Source: Taibaiella helva
Lineage (GTDB): Bacteria; Bacteroidota; Bacteroidia; Chitinophagales; Chitinophagaceae
DNA: 64,000 bases
Direction of reading: 5' to 3'
Assembly (NCBI RefSeq): GCF_003545695.1
Contig: NZ_QUZZ01000004.1
Coordinates: 186,001-250,000, forward strand
Shown here: one piece after another, positions 33,446 through 42,396 of the stretch
Position numbering within the stretch: the stretch's first letter is position 1
Layout: each line of letters opens with the position of its first letter
Notes under the pieces: model-generated
The model's database searches: none
The model's input: the letters and a program-made list of their open reading frames with translations, nothing else
Told to the model about the DNA's origin: nothing
Program-made: the position numbers and the translations under genes

Positions 33446-34120
33446 TTATCGGCGCTGCCCGAAAAGCAGGCTGCCGATGCGTACATGTGTGCTTCCCTCC
33501 GCGATAGCGATCTTATAATCGCCGCTCATACCCATAGACAATACACGAAAATGTTCCTGCCCGAGAAAATAGCTTTGGCGCGCCAGCTCAAACATGGCCC
33601 TGAGATTCCGGAATTCGGCGGCAATCTGCTCCTCGTCGGCTGTAAAGGAAGCCATGCCCATCAATCCGTCAATGCGTACATGGCCCAGCTGCGCACGCTG
33701 CGCCTCGTAATGCTCGAGCAATTCGATCATCTCCTTCTCATCCATGCCAAATTTAGTCTCTTCCGATGCGATATGCAGCTGCAGCAGGCAGGGGATCTGC
33801 CTTCCGCATTTCTCGCCTTGCTTGCTGATCTCGCTCAGCAGCCTGAAGCTATCTACACCGTAGATCAGGTGCACAAAAGGGGCAAGGTATTTTACTTTAT
33901 TGGACTGCAAATGCCCGATAAAATGCCAGCGGATATCGGCGGGCAGCTGCGCCTGTTTTTCCACCAGCTCCTGTACATAGTTCTCGCCGAAGTCTCTTTG
34001 ACCGAGGTGGTATAAGGCTTCAATATCCGAAGCGGGCTTGAGCTTGGATACGGCGATCAGCGTGGTTTGGGTCCCCTGCAGGCTAAGGGTCAGCTGCCGG
34101 AAAGCTTCTGCTGTGATCAT
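33446..34120 (-). CDS. YggS-family PLP-binding protein (PLPBP)
   Basis: The 224-residue protein has the alanine-racemase-like barrel: LIAVSKLKPASDI holds the PLP-binding Lys, then DFGENYVQEL, WHFIGHLQSNKVKYL and LSMGMSGDYKIAIAEGSTHVRIGSLLFG. The family acts in pyridoxal-phosphate homeostasis, not catalysis. It follows the DtxR-like regulator by 19 bases and is probably co-transcribed. Confidence 0.96.
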   Translation of the reverse strand: MITAEAFRQLTLSLQGTQTTLIAVSKLKPASDIEALYHLGQRDFGENYVQELVEKQAQLPADIRWHFIGHLQSNKVKYLAPFVHLIYGVDSFRLLSEISKQGEKCGRQIPCLLQLHIASEETKFGMDEKEMIELLEHYEAQRAQLGHVRIDGLMGMASFTADEEQIAAEFRNLRAMFELARQSYFLGQEHFRVLSMGMSGDYKIAIAEGSTHVRIGSLLFGQRR

Positions 34121-34139
34121 TACTATAGATTCTTTTTGA

Positions 34140-34817
34140 TTATTTTTTCCCGGTATCGACCACCAGCAGGTTGGCGGCGATCTTATCGGAAAGCATCACA
34201 GGCGGCGCTTTATCGACGCTTACCATCACGCTGTGATCGAAGGGCAGGAACTCGTCGACCGTCAGCAGCACGCCTATGTGCAGCCCGAATCGTTCCAGGT
34301 GCTGCAAAAAAGCTGAGGAAGTATCTTTAACCGCCACCAGCTTCAGCTTGCGGCCCGGCTCGGTTTGCGACAGGGTGGTGTTGGAAGCCGGCTTCACTTC
34401 CCCGGCAGCGTTGGGAATAGGATCGCCGTGCGGATCGAAACGCGGGAAATCCAGGAATTCGTCCAGCCGCTCGATCAGCTTTGCCGAGCGGATATGCTCC
34501 AGCTCTTCGGCCACCTCATGCACCTCATCCCAGGAAAAATGCAGCTTCTCATGAAGAAATACTTCCCAGAGGCGGTGCTTGCGTACAATTTGCAGGGCAA
34601 CGGCCATCCCCGTTTTGCTCAGCTGTGTTTTCTTGTATTTTTCGTAGTGGATCAGCTTTTTATCGGAGAGCTTGCGCAGCATATCGGTTACCGTAGCCGG
34701 GCGGGTATTCATCTTTTCCGCAATATCGTTTACCGATACATCTTTGCTGGGGCTATCCTGCTGCAGGTAGTAGATGGCTTTAAGGTAGTTCTCCTCTGTA
34801 AAGCTGAATTCGGGCAT
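34140..34817 (-). CDS. DtxR/MntR-family metal-dependent repressor
   Basis: From the ATG at 34817 the protein has 225 residues. The N-terminal winged helix (FTEENYLKAIYYLQQ, then SVNDIAEKMNTRPATVTDMLRKLSDKKLIHYE) is followed by the metal-binding dimerisation domain (VALQIVRKHRLWEVFLHEKLHFSWDEVHEVAEELEHI) and a C-terminal FeoA/SH3-like domain. It should sense Mn2+ or Fe2+. No metal transporter gene adjoins it, so the regulon is not visible. The frame upstream of 34817 has no homology. Confidence 0.94.
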   Translation of the reverse strand: MPEFSFTEENYLKAIYYLQQDSPSKDVSVNDIAEKMNTRPATVTDMLRKLSDKKLIHYEKYKKTQLSKTGMAVALQIVRKHRLWEVFLHEKLHFSWDEVHEVAEELEHIRSAKLIERLDEFLDFPRFDPHGDPIPNAAGEVKPASNTTLSQTEPGRKLKLVAVKDTSSAFLQHLERFGLHIGVLLTVDEFLPFDHSVMVSVDKAPPVMLSDKIAANLLVVDTGKK

Positions 34818-34992
34818 AGGGCGAAAGTACCAAGAATCGCAGGCATATCCAAAAGAGGCGCTGCTGCTATTCCATCCGTAACAGGACAATCATCATAAAG
34901 TGTGGGTTTGGGAACATAGTGTTAACCACAGATAACCACAGTGTGACAAGTTTAAAAAAATGCTAAAAGGAAGTCCTTCCTTCAGATTTAAT

Positions 34993-35000
34993 TAGATTTG
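34993..35000 (+). promoter_or_regulatory. Predicted promoter -7 box of the binding-protein gene
   Basis: TAGATTTG fits TAnnTTTG, 79 bases before the ATG at 35080. Confidence 0.45.
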
Positions 35001-35079
35001 CAATTCACGATCACGCACATACAATATCCTTTCCGGGAAGATATCCTAACCATATCGCATGTTTTTGTTTCGTTTGCCT

Positions 35080-36381
35080 ATGAAGAAATGCTATAAGATC
35101 CTTTTTCTTGTGGTGGCCTGCTGCTTGCTGACACCTGTTGTTTCCCCTGCGCAATTCTGGAAAAAGATTTTTAAAAAGGAGACCAAAAAGCCGGTAAAGA
35201 AAACACCGGAGAAAAATAAGCCGGTCACCAAAAAAGAAGAGCCCAAGCTGAAAAAAAGGGTGCCTCCCGAATATCCTTCTTCGGCAAAGAAAGCGGTGTA
35301 CCGTGTAGATGTGCTGCTACCGCTAAACCTCAATGCCCTGGTGCAGAACGGCAAGCCCATTTATAAAAAGACCCCGGACCACCTGCAGGCTGCGATCAAC
35401 TTTTATGAAGGGCTCAGCATTGCGGCGCAGGCGCTGCAAAATAAGGATGTGAAGCTGGAATGGTATGTGCACGACATTACCGACCCTGCCGATAACATAA
35501 CACAGCTGACCACCGGCAAAAAGATGGAAGGCACCGACCTGGTCATCGGCTGCGTACAGTCGAGCGATATCCCGGCGCTGGCTGCTTATGCCCAGAAGAA
35601 GAAGATCAATTTCGTTTCTGCCCTCTCCCCTGCCGATGCCAACACGAAAGACAATCCTTATTTTATCCTGATCCAGCCTACATTGAAGACCCATATCAAC
35701 AAGCTGATTGCCTATGCGGATAAAAAGTACGGCAGGAATCCCAAATACATTTTTCACACCAACAATACCAGCGGTGAGAAAGAGGCCTACAACCAGCTGC
35801 GCGACGCCCTGATCGAAGAAAAGGACCTCAGCATTATCGACTGCTCGCGCCTGAAGCTGACCACGGACACCTTATCGCGGCTCTTCGACAGCAACAAGGT
35901 CAATGTGGTGTTCGTCAGTGTGCTCGATATCGGTAATGCCGAGCAGATCCTGAATACTCTTGCGGCCATGCCGCACAGCTATCGTTTCCAGATATTCGGC
36001 ATGCCTTCCTGGAAATCGCTGAGGGGCCTGAGCCAATCGAGCGCGTATATGGGGTTAAGCATTCACTACACGACGCCCTTTTATTATGACCCTACGACAG
36101 CTGCAGGCCGGTATGTATCCACACAGTATACAGCCACCTATGGCGGCACACCCTCCGAAATGGTGTACCGGGGCTATGAATCCCTGTACTGGCTGAGCAG
36201 CCTGCTCGAGCAGCATGGCGTGGTGTTCAATAAAGATATCGGCGATGTGAGCGCTGCACCCTTTACCCGTTACGAAATTGAACCTGCCTGGTCCAAAGAA
36301 AATGATTTCCTTTACCTGGAAAACAATAAGCTCTACATTCTCCACTACCAGAATGGCGGCTATGTGGTAGAGCAGCAGTAA
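35080..36381 (+). CDS. Periplasmic ABC-type ligand-binding (Peripla_BP) fold protein
   Basis: From the ATG at 35080 the protein has 433 residues. A signal peptide (KCYKILFLVVACCLLTPVVSPAQ) is followed by a very basic stretch of about 45 residues (FWKKIFKKETKKPVKKTPEKNKP). The rest has the type I periplasmic-binding fold: INFYEGLSIAAQALQ, DLVIGCVQSSDIPALAAYAQKKKINFVSALSP, then YVSTQYTATYGGTPSEMVYRGYESLYWL. No transporter genes adjoin it. The basic linker suggests tethering to peptidoglycan or another anionic partner (inference). Confidence 0.82.
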   Translation: MKKCYKILFLVVACCLLTPVVSPAQFWKKIFKKETKKPVKKTPEKNKPVTKKEEPKLKKRVPPEYPSSAKKAVYRVDVLLPLNLNALVQNGKPIYKKTPDHLQAAINFYEGLSIAAQALQNKDVKLEWYVHDITDPADNITQLTTGKKMEGTDLVIGCVQSSDIPALAAYAQKKKINFVSALSPADANTKDNPYFILIQPTLKTHINKLIAYADKKYGRNPKYIFHTNNTSGEKEAYNQLRDALIEEKDLSIIDCSRLKLTTDTLSRLFDSNKVNVVFVSVLDIGNAEQILNTLAAMPHSYRFQIFGMPSWKSLRGLSQSSAYMGLSIHYTTPFYYDPTTAAGRYVSTQYTATYGGTPSEMVYRGYESLYWLSSLLEQHGVVFNKDIGDVSAAPFTRYEIEPAWSKENDFLYLENNKLYILHYQNGGYVVEQQ

Positions 36382-36414
36382 TAATTAATATGCTTTCCGC
36401 TTCGGGCGTTGATA

Positions 36415-36456
36415 CAAAAGAAATCCCGGCGACTGAGTTCGCCGGGATTTCTTTTG
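36415..36456. terminator. Bidirectional terminator between convergent genes
   Basis: Perfect 18-bp arms (36415-36432 and 36439-36456) with a six-base loop lie between the binding-protein gene and the desaturase gene. Confidence 0.85.
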
Positions 36457-36506
36457 ATGTGTATCTTTTGACACTCCTGAAGGAAGAAACATGTGTGCAT
36501 TGCTGA

Positions 36507-37604
36507 TCAGGCATTCCGCTCTTCCAGCTTCAGCTTTTTGGCTTCTGCCATGGCCTTCTTCTGGGCTACGTAAGGATAGTGGTATTGTTCCAGGAATTGC
36601 TTCTTCGAATCGCGATAGGTATCCACCCCACCGATCAGGCTCAGGAAGCGGACATAGACATAAGCCATGTCTACCTGGTAATTCAGAAACCCGGAGCGGG
36701 CGCTGGCGGGGTAAAGGTGGTGATTGTTGTGCCATTCGCCGGCTACATAGCCCGGCCATATCTGGTTAATAGAAAGATCTTTACGGTTAAAGTCGATACC
36801 GTCGACCCGCTTGTCCTTTCCTTTGCCATGTCCCTCATAGTTGAAGGTACGCACACCGGCGGTCCATACGAAAGCAGAGCCGAAGATTGCAGAAGCGAAG
36901 CCAAGCCCCTGCCCACCCAGCAGGTACTGGCCGATAAGGTAAAGAACAGCAAACCAGAAACCCCAATTGAGCGCCCAGCTCAGCAGCACCCGGCCGGGAC
37001 TGTCGATGCTGCCCCATTTGCGATATTGCTCATAAGTATTGGGCTTCACACCGGTATGGCGCATCAGGTGCACAACACGCTGATAATCTTCTTCAGAAAG
37101 GTTGCGGTTGATGGGCTGATGATTAGCATCGGCCAGGAAGCAGTACAGGAAGCCTGCGCTGGCATTGTAGGGATCGCCGGGTTCATCGGATTTAGCATGG
37201 TGCACATGGTGCGACACGGCATAGATCTCTTCAAATACGGTCTTGATCACCAGGTGCTGCGTGACAAAGCGCCAGAATTTATTCTTGAAGGTATAAGCGC
37301 CGTGTGTGCAATAGCGGTGGTACCAGATGGTGCCATGCGTACCCATAAAGATCATGCTGTAGACAAAGCCGGCCAGCACAAACCACCAGTTGAAGGCGAA
37401 GAAAAAGAAATAGAGCAGGAAGGGAAGCAGGCAGAACAGCTGCACCCAGCTGGTGAAGGTCATCCAATTCTTTCTCGACTTAAAAATATTCAACCTTGAA
37501 AAAAATTCTTTAAAGATCTCTTTCGGAGCAGGTTTTACCAGGTTGCCTTGTTCATCGCGCCATCCGTAACTGGGCGGCTCCAACACATAATCAAATAATG
37601 CCAT
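36507..37604 (-). CDS. Acyl-CoA / fatty-acid desaturase
   Basis: The 365-residue membrane di-iron enzyme has the three histidine boxes: HGTIWYHRYCTHGAY, SHHVHHAK and GEWHNNHHLYP, spaced as in delta-9 acyl-CoA desaturases. Two pairs of hydrophobic helices lie at about 50-95 and 190-240. It introduces a double bond into acyl chains and so tunes membrane fluidity. The charged C-terminal tail is Lys/Glu-rich. It is a single-gene unit. Confidence 0.94.
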   Translation of the reverse strand: MALFDYVLEPPSYGWRDEQGNLVKPAPKEIFKEFFSRLNIFKSRKNWMTFTSWVQLFCLLPFLLYFFFFAFNWWFVLAGFVYSMIFMGTHGTIWYHRYCTHGAYTFKNKFWRFVTQHLVIKTVFEEIYAVSHHVHHAKSDEPGDPYNASAGFLYCFLADANHQPINRNLSEEDYQRVVHLMRHTGVKPNTYEQYRKWGSIDSPGRVLLSWALNWGFWFAVLYLIGQYLLGGQGLGFASAIFGSAFVWTAGVRTFNYEGHGKGKDKRVDGIDFNRKDLSINQIWPGYVAGEWHNNHHLYPASARSGFLNYQVDMAYVYVRFLSLIGGVDTYRDSKKQFLEQYHYPYVAQKKAMAEAKKLKLEERNA

Positions 37605-37805
37605 TAAAGAGCTTTTATAAAATAATAATTGAATCGTTTTTACTTGGGAAAGACCCTCATCGCGGTAAAGATAAACTATAAATTGATGACACTATCAATT
37701 AAATGCCGATTCCTTGCAATATTGTGACAATTAACGATCGATTATCCCCTATGCTTAATGAAAAGAAATATACACGAAAGCCGGCCGCCACAGCCTTTTG
37801 CATCA

Positions 37806-38303
37806 TTAGCCTTCCGGGTGCAGGTGGTCGCCGGAAAAAGCAAAAGGCAACATATTGGTAATACTGTCAACAATGATACCCTCCCCCGCCGGATTGCTCA
37901 TGATCAGCTTTATGGGATGATCCTGCAGCCCGGACACTTCCAGCAGGCTTTGCCGGCAGATGCCGCAGGGAGAAAGGATCAGCTCATTGCGACCGGGCTG
38001 CTTTCTGTTGCGATAGGCAATAGCGACGGCCTTTATGCCCATGCGGGGATAAAGGGACGACAGCGTAGCCAAGGCCGCCCTTTCGGCGCAGATACCGGCC
38101 GGGTAAGAAGCATTTTCCTGGTTACCGCCCCTGACAATGACACCGTTGTCCAGCAGCAGCGCCGCACCCACTTCAAAGCCGGAATAAGGGGCATAGGCAA
38201 GCTGTGTGGCTTCCTGCGCGGCTTCCAGCAGTGCTGCATCTTCAGGCGCCAGATCGCCGGGCTTTGCGAACTTATGATAGGAAAAAGAGAAAGAAGAGTC
38301 CAT
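37806..38303 (-). CDS. cdd: Cytidine deaminase
   Basis: The 165-residue protein has the zinc deaminase motifs CAERAAL (Cys with catalytic Glu) and PCGICRQSLLE (two Cys), plus YSGFEVGAALLLDNG at the substrate site. It deaminates cytidine and deoxycytidine to uridine and deoxyuridine in pyrimidine salvage. It is slightly longer than the E. coli core domain. It lies alone, divergent from sppA. Confidence 0.95.
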   Translation of the reverse strand: MDSSFSFSYHKFAKPGDLAPEDAALLEAAQEATQLAYAPYSGFEVGAALLLDNGVIVRGGNQENASYPAGICAERAALATLSSLYPRMGIKAVAIAYRNRKQPGRNELILSPCGICRQSLLEVSGLQDHPIKLIMSNPAGEGIIVDSITNMLPFAFSGDHLHPEG

Positions 38304-38381
38304 TGTTTAAATAACGCAAATTAAGACAAGCCTTCCATAAACCACCTTCAAGGGGGGTAAAAAATATATGCACCATAGTTT

Positions 38382-38389
38382 TATCTTTG
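38382..38389 (+). promoter_or_regulatory. Predicted sppA promoter -7 box
   Basis: TATCTTTG, 19 bases before the sppA ATG at 38409. Confidence 0.6.
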
Positions 38390-38408
38390 CCCAAAATGAA
38401 TCCCCGAG

Positions 38409-40202
38409 ATGAAACAATTCTTTAAGTTCTTCTTTGCCTCCTTTCTGGCGCTGGTTGTCGCCGGGATCCTCTTTTTTGCCGTTTTCTTTATCGTGATCGG
38501 CTCCATATCGCGCTCAGTATCCGGCGCCGCAGCCAAAGAAGCCGAATCGCTGGTAAAAGACAATTCCATCCTTTATATCGACCTTACAGACGACTACCAC
38601 GAGCTGGGTGAAAGCAATACCCTGGCCCTGTTTACCGGCGGCTCCTCGCAAACTGCCGGCCTGCACGACCTGATGAAAAGCGTGGCCTATGCCAAGACCG
38701 ATGAAAAGATCAAAGGTATTTACCTCAAGACCGGCGGCTCGCCCAACGGCCAGGCCACTGCCCAGCAGATCCGCGAGGCGCTGAAGGATTTCAAGCAAAG
38801 CGGTAAATTTATCTATGCCTACGGCGACTTCATCCCGCAGTCCGATTACTTCATTGCCTCTGTTGCCGACAGCATCTTCATCAATCCTCTGGGATCGGTA
38901 GAGCTGAAAGGGCTGGCCTCCAACCTGGTCTTTTTCAAAGGCGCGCTGGACAAGCTGAACGTTCAGCCCGAGATCTTTTACTGCGGCCAGTTCAAGAGCG
39001 CTACCGAGCCCTTCCGTATGGACAAGATGAGCGAGCCCAACCGCAAGCAGATCGCAGCTTTGCAAAGCGATATCTGGAAAGAGATGCTGAATGCCGTCAG
39101 CGAGCATACACATGCCGATACGGCTTCGATCAATACCTGGGCCAGGACCGGCGCGATACAAACAGCAAATGATGCGGTCAATTACAAGCTGGCCGATGGC
39201 ACCCGCTATAAAGACGAAGTGGAAACCCTGCTCCGCCGCAAGACCGGTAAAAACGAGAAAGACAAGATCAGCTTTATTACCATCAACGATTATGTCAGCA
39301 ATGTGAAGGGTGGCACCGGCGACGACCAGGTCGCCATACTGGTAGCCGAAGGCGAGATCGTCGACGGTGAAAAGCAAGGCTCTTCTTACCAGATCGCGTC
39401 CGAAACCTTTATCAAAGAGATCAGGAAAGTGAGGGACAATGAAAAGGTAAAAGCTGTGGTGATGCGGGTCAACTCGCCCGGCGGCAGCGCCCTGGCTTCC
39501 GAAGTGATCCTGCGCGAGCTGCAATTGCTCAAAAAGAAAAAACCGCTGGTGGTATCGATGGGCGATTTAGCAGCCAGTGGCGGCTATTATATTTCCTGCC
39601 AGGCCGATAGCATCTTTGCGCTGCCCAATACCATTACCGGCAGCATCGGTGTCTTTGGCATGATGTTCAATACCCAGGCCTTCTTTAACCAGAAGCTGGG
39701 CGTAACCTTCGATGGCGAAAAGAACGCCCCTTACGCCGATTTCCCCAATATGAACCGCCCTATGACCGAACAGGAAAAGAAATTTATCCAGAACGGTGTA
39801 GACACGATCTATATGACCTTCAAAAGCCGCGTAGCGGCCGGGCGCAAAATGGATATCGCTTATGTCGACAGCATCGGCCAGGGCCGCGTGTGGACCGGTA
39901 CTGCCGGCCTGAAGAACGGCTTGGTAGATGCATTGGGCAACCTGGATCGCGCCATCCGGAGCGCCGCCGCCATTGCCAGGCTGAAAGACTACCGTACGGT
40001 TACTTATCCCGCGCCGGAAGACAAGATGGAACGCCTGATGCGTATGTTCTCCCAGGGCAGCGTTAGCGGGAAAGCAATGGCCGAGCAGCTCCTGGAGCAG
40101 GAGATGGGTAAAGAATACCGCTGGTTCCGTATCCTGCGCACCATGCAGCAGCAAAAGAACCATGTGTGGATGATGATGCCCTTTGTTCCGGAGATTTATT
40201 AA
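38409..40202 (+). CDS. sppA: Signal peptide peptidase SppA, 67K type
   Basis: The 597-residue membrane protease has one N-terminal transmembrane helix and tandem ClpP-like domains, as in the long E. coli form. The general-base Lys is in CGQFKSATEPF (first half) and the Ser nucleophile in SMGDLAASGGYYIS (second half), followed by ITGSIGVFG. It degrades signal peptides left after secretion. It is a single-gene unit that ends in a 50-bp palindrome. Confidence 0.96.
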   Translation: MKQFFKFFFASFLALVVAGILFFAVFFIVIGSISRSVSGAAAKEAESLVKDNSILYIDLTDDYHELGESNTLALFTGGSSQTAGLHDLMKSVAYAKTDEKIKGIYLKTGGSPNGQATAQQIREALKDFKQSGKFIYAYGDFIPQSDYFIASVADSIFINPLGSVELKGLASNLVFFKGALDKLNVQPEIFYCGQFKSATEPFRMDKMSEPNRKQIAALQSDIWKEMLNAVSEHTHADTASINTWARTGAIQTANDAVNYKLADGTRYKDEVETLLRRKTGKNEKDKISFITINDYVSNVKGGTGDDQVAILVAEGEIVDGEKQGSSYQIASETFIKEIRKVRDNEKVKAVVMRVNSPGGSALASEVILRELQLLKKKKPLVVSMGDLAASGGYYISCQADSIFALPNTITGSIGVFGMMFNTQAFFNQKLGVTFDGEKNAPYADFPNMNRPMTEQEKKFIQNGVDTIYMTFKSRVAAGRKMDIAYVDSIGQGRVWTGTAGLKNGLVDALGNLDRAIRSAAAIARLKDYRTVTYPAPEDKMERLMRMFSQGSVSGKAMAEQLLEQEMGKEYRWFRILRTMQQQKNHVWMMMPFVPEIY

Positions 40203-40209
40203 GACGATA

Positions 40210-40259
40210 ATATAAAGACAGCAGGCTGCCCCGATCGGGGCAGCCTGCTGTCTTTATAT
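40210..40259 (+). terminator. 50-bp loopless palindromic terminator after sppA
   Basis: A perfect palindrome with 25-bp arms (centre CCCCGATCGGGG), eight bases after the stop codon, ending TTTATAT. Confidence 0.82.
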
Positions 40260-40396
40260 CCGTTCCCTGCATTGCGAATACCGCTCCGGAACATACAGAT
40301 GTTGGAGCGGGCAGAACAAATTTTAATTACCGGAACAAGCTGTTTTTTATTCCTTTAATTTCGGCGTCGTTGATCTGCAAAACCATCAACCTGAAT

Positions 40397-41560
40397 ATGA
40401 AGACGATTACGCTTACAGCCGCGCTGCTTATTGCTGTTACCGGGAATATTGTCGCCCAACAACGCACCGTACAGGTATTGAGCGCGACCATAAAAGACAA
40501 AAAGATAGAAGGTGCTGAAGTTATCTTTCAAAAAAACGGCGAACGCTCGGTGAGCGGCCGCACCGATGCGCAAGGTAATGTTACCGTCAATGCAGGCTTT
40601 GCCGACGATCCCGGCACTTCGGTTATCATCAAGAAGGAAGGCTATTCTACCCTGGTGGCCCGCTGCGCCTGCGATAAGCTGACCTATGCCATTAGCCCGG
40701 TGATGGAAAACCTGGACGGGATGCGCATCGTACTGAGCTGGGGCGCTACGCCTTCTGACCTGGACGCCCACCTGGCCTATGGCAGCAACCATATTTTCTA
40801 CAACCATAAGCAGGGCAGCAATGCCGACCTGGATGTGGACGATACGGACAGCTACGGCCCCGAGACCATTACCATTAACCAGCGCAACAATGGGGAAGAA
40901 TATGTGTACGCGATACACGACTATTCCGACCGGGACAACCCCAACACTACCCGTTTGAGCGGCAGCCAGGCCAAGGTATTCGTCTATATCGGCCAGTCGC
41001 TGGTGCGGACCTATTATTTACCCGCCAACGGCCAGGCCGGCAATTTATGGACAGTATTCAAAATAAACGGTGATGGCGAGATGCAGGACGTCAATACCCT
41101 GAGCCGGGTCAATTGCTCCTCGGAAGATGTCAACAGGATCATGTTCCATCCCCGCGATGCGGTCAACATCAACGGCAATTACGATGCATCTGCCGCCGAA
41201 TCGCTCAATGCCAGCGGTGAAATGGCTTACCACAGCCGAAACTACGAATCGGCGGTAAGCTACTACACGGCAGCCATCCAGGAAGATCCTGGCTATGGCC
41301 AGGCCTACGGTAACCTAGGGTTGGCTTACAAAAAAATGGGCCGTAATGCGGAGGCCATATGGGCCAACCGGAAAGCAATTGCACTGGCCAGCGGCGCCAC
41401 AGCCAACACCGTAAAGGCAGGTTCCTATTACAATATCGGTCGCATTTATGAAGAGCGGGGCAAGTATGCCGAGGCGTTGCGCCAGTACCAGCAGGCAAAA
41501 TCCCTGAAAGAAAATCCGGTTTATAACACCGCGATTGGCAGAATGCGCAGCAAGCTGTAA
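40397..41560 (+). CDS. Secreted DUF2135-like and TPR domain protein
   Basis: From the ATG at 40397 the protein has 387 residues. A signal peptide (MKTITLTAALLIAVTGNIVAQ) is followed by a carboxypeptidase-regulatory-like domain (about 25-115, ISPVMENLDG). Then comes a YfaP/DUF2135-type beta domain with the signature LSWGATPSDLDAHLAYG, DLDVDDTDSYGPETITIN and YVYAIHDYSD. The C-terminal part has two to three TPR motifs (AYGNLGLAYKKMGRNAEAI, YYNIGRIYEERGKYAEALRQYQQAKSL). Probably a periplasmic or surface protein. Function unknown. Confidence 0.85.
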   Translation: MKTITLTAALLIAVTGNIVAQQRTVQVLSATIKDKKIEGAEVIFQKNGERSVSGRTDAQGNVTVNAGFADDPGTSVIIKKEGYSTLVARCACDKLTYAISPVMENLDGMRIVLSWGATPSDLDAHLAYGSNHIFYNHKQGSNADLDVDDTDSYGPETITINQRNNGEEYVYAIHDYSDRDNPNTTRLSGSQAKVFVYIGQSLVRTYYLPANGQAGNLWTVFKINGDGEMQDVNTLSRVNCSSEDVNRIMFHPRDAVNINGNYDASAAESLNASGEMAYHSRNYESAVSYYTAAIQEDPGYGQAYGNLGLAYKKMGRNAEAIWANRKAIALASGATANTVKAGSYYNIGRIYEERGKYAEALRQYQQAKSLKENPVYNTAIGRMRSKL

Positions 41561-41912
41561 AAATAGCAGCGCCGACAACCACTTTTTAGTCCGGGAACTA
41601 GGGGTAAAAGCGCTTATGATCATCTTATAGATGGGACAGGAAGGTGAAAATAGCAGTTTAACGCTTTTTCACCTTCCTGACACAATATCGGTTTAAACAC
41701 TTTGGCACGGCTTTTGTCTATATCTGGTAAAGGAGATCATCTTTGACAATAGCGCCGGTTTACAGATATAGATTACCTCTATGAGGGTTTTTTATAATTT
41801 TTCCGGTGAAAATGCTGAAATTTTAAAACGGTATATTATATTTGCAAATAAGATCGATGTTTTGATTGCCAAAAATCCATCTGAACCCTAAACATTATCA
41901 ATAGTTATTACT
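41561..41912 (+). other. 352-bp intergenic region before the small T9SS protein gene
   Basis: No gene is seen. A clear -7 box lies at 41837-41844; the rest is AT-rich and holds no repeat longer than a few bases except CACCTTCCTG at 41669-41678 echoing the CAGGAAGGTG at 41638-41647, which together form a 10-bp hairpin. Confidence 0.5.
41837..41844 (+). promoter_or_regulatory. Predicted promoter -7 box of the small T9SS gene
   Basis: TATATTTG, 68 bases before the ATG at 41913. Confidence 0.55.
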
Positions 41913-42287
41913 ATGAAATTTGTATACAAGCTGTCTTTTTTACTCACCCTGATCGCCTTTGTTGGCCTGCATGCTACAGATGCTGCAGCACAAGGAAATG
42001 AAAAGACAATCATCACCAACCAGGACAGGACGATCACCGTATATCCCATTCCCGCCAACACGAGCGTGAATGTACGCCTCTCCGCTTCCCTGAAGACTGA
42101 TGTTGAGAAAGTAGAGATCATTAACCTGATCGGCCGTAAGCTGACCGAGCAGACGATTATTGATAAAAGCACCACCGACATCACCTTCAACAACCTGAGC
42201 GAAATGCCCCAGGGTATTTACATGGTTGTTGCCCGGGATAAAGGTGGCAAGATCATTCAGTCAGCTAAAATGATCATTAACCGCTAA
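41913..42287 (+). CDS. Tiny secreted protein made almost entirely of a T9SS sorting domain
   Basis: The 124-residue protein has a signal peptide of about 27 residues (FVYKLSFLLTLIAFVGLHATDAAAQ). The remaining part is a type A sorting domain: ITVYPIPANTSVNVRLSA, VEIINLIGRKLTEQ, LSEMPQGIYMVVARDKGGKIIQSAKMIINR. Only about eight residues separate the signal peptide from this domain, so no cargo domain exists. It could be a naturally minimal exported peptide or a free sorting-domain competitor; no parallel is known to me. It has its own promoter and terminator. Confidence 0.85.
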   Translation: MKFVYKLSFLLTLIAFVGLHATDAAAQGNEKTIITNQDRTITVYPIPANTSVNVRLSASLKTDVEKVEIINLIGRKLTEQTIIDKSTTDITFNNLSEMPQGIYMVVARDKGGKIIQSAKMIINR

Positions 42288-42334
42288 TACGCATGCCTCC
42301 GGGCATACACAAGATCATAATAACGTATTTTTAG

Positions 42335-42364
42335 AACGGAAGCCGATTCAGGTTTCCGTTTTTA
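42335..42364 (+). terminator. Terminator after the small T9SS gene
   Basis: AACGGAA and TTCCGTT pair, with an inner CC/GG, followed by T-rich sequence, 47 bases after the stop codon. Confidence 0.72.
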
Positions 42365-42396
42365 TTTGTATATTAGAATTATAGATACCCCTCTTT

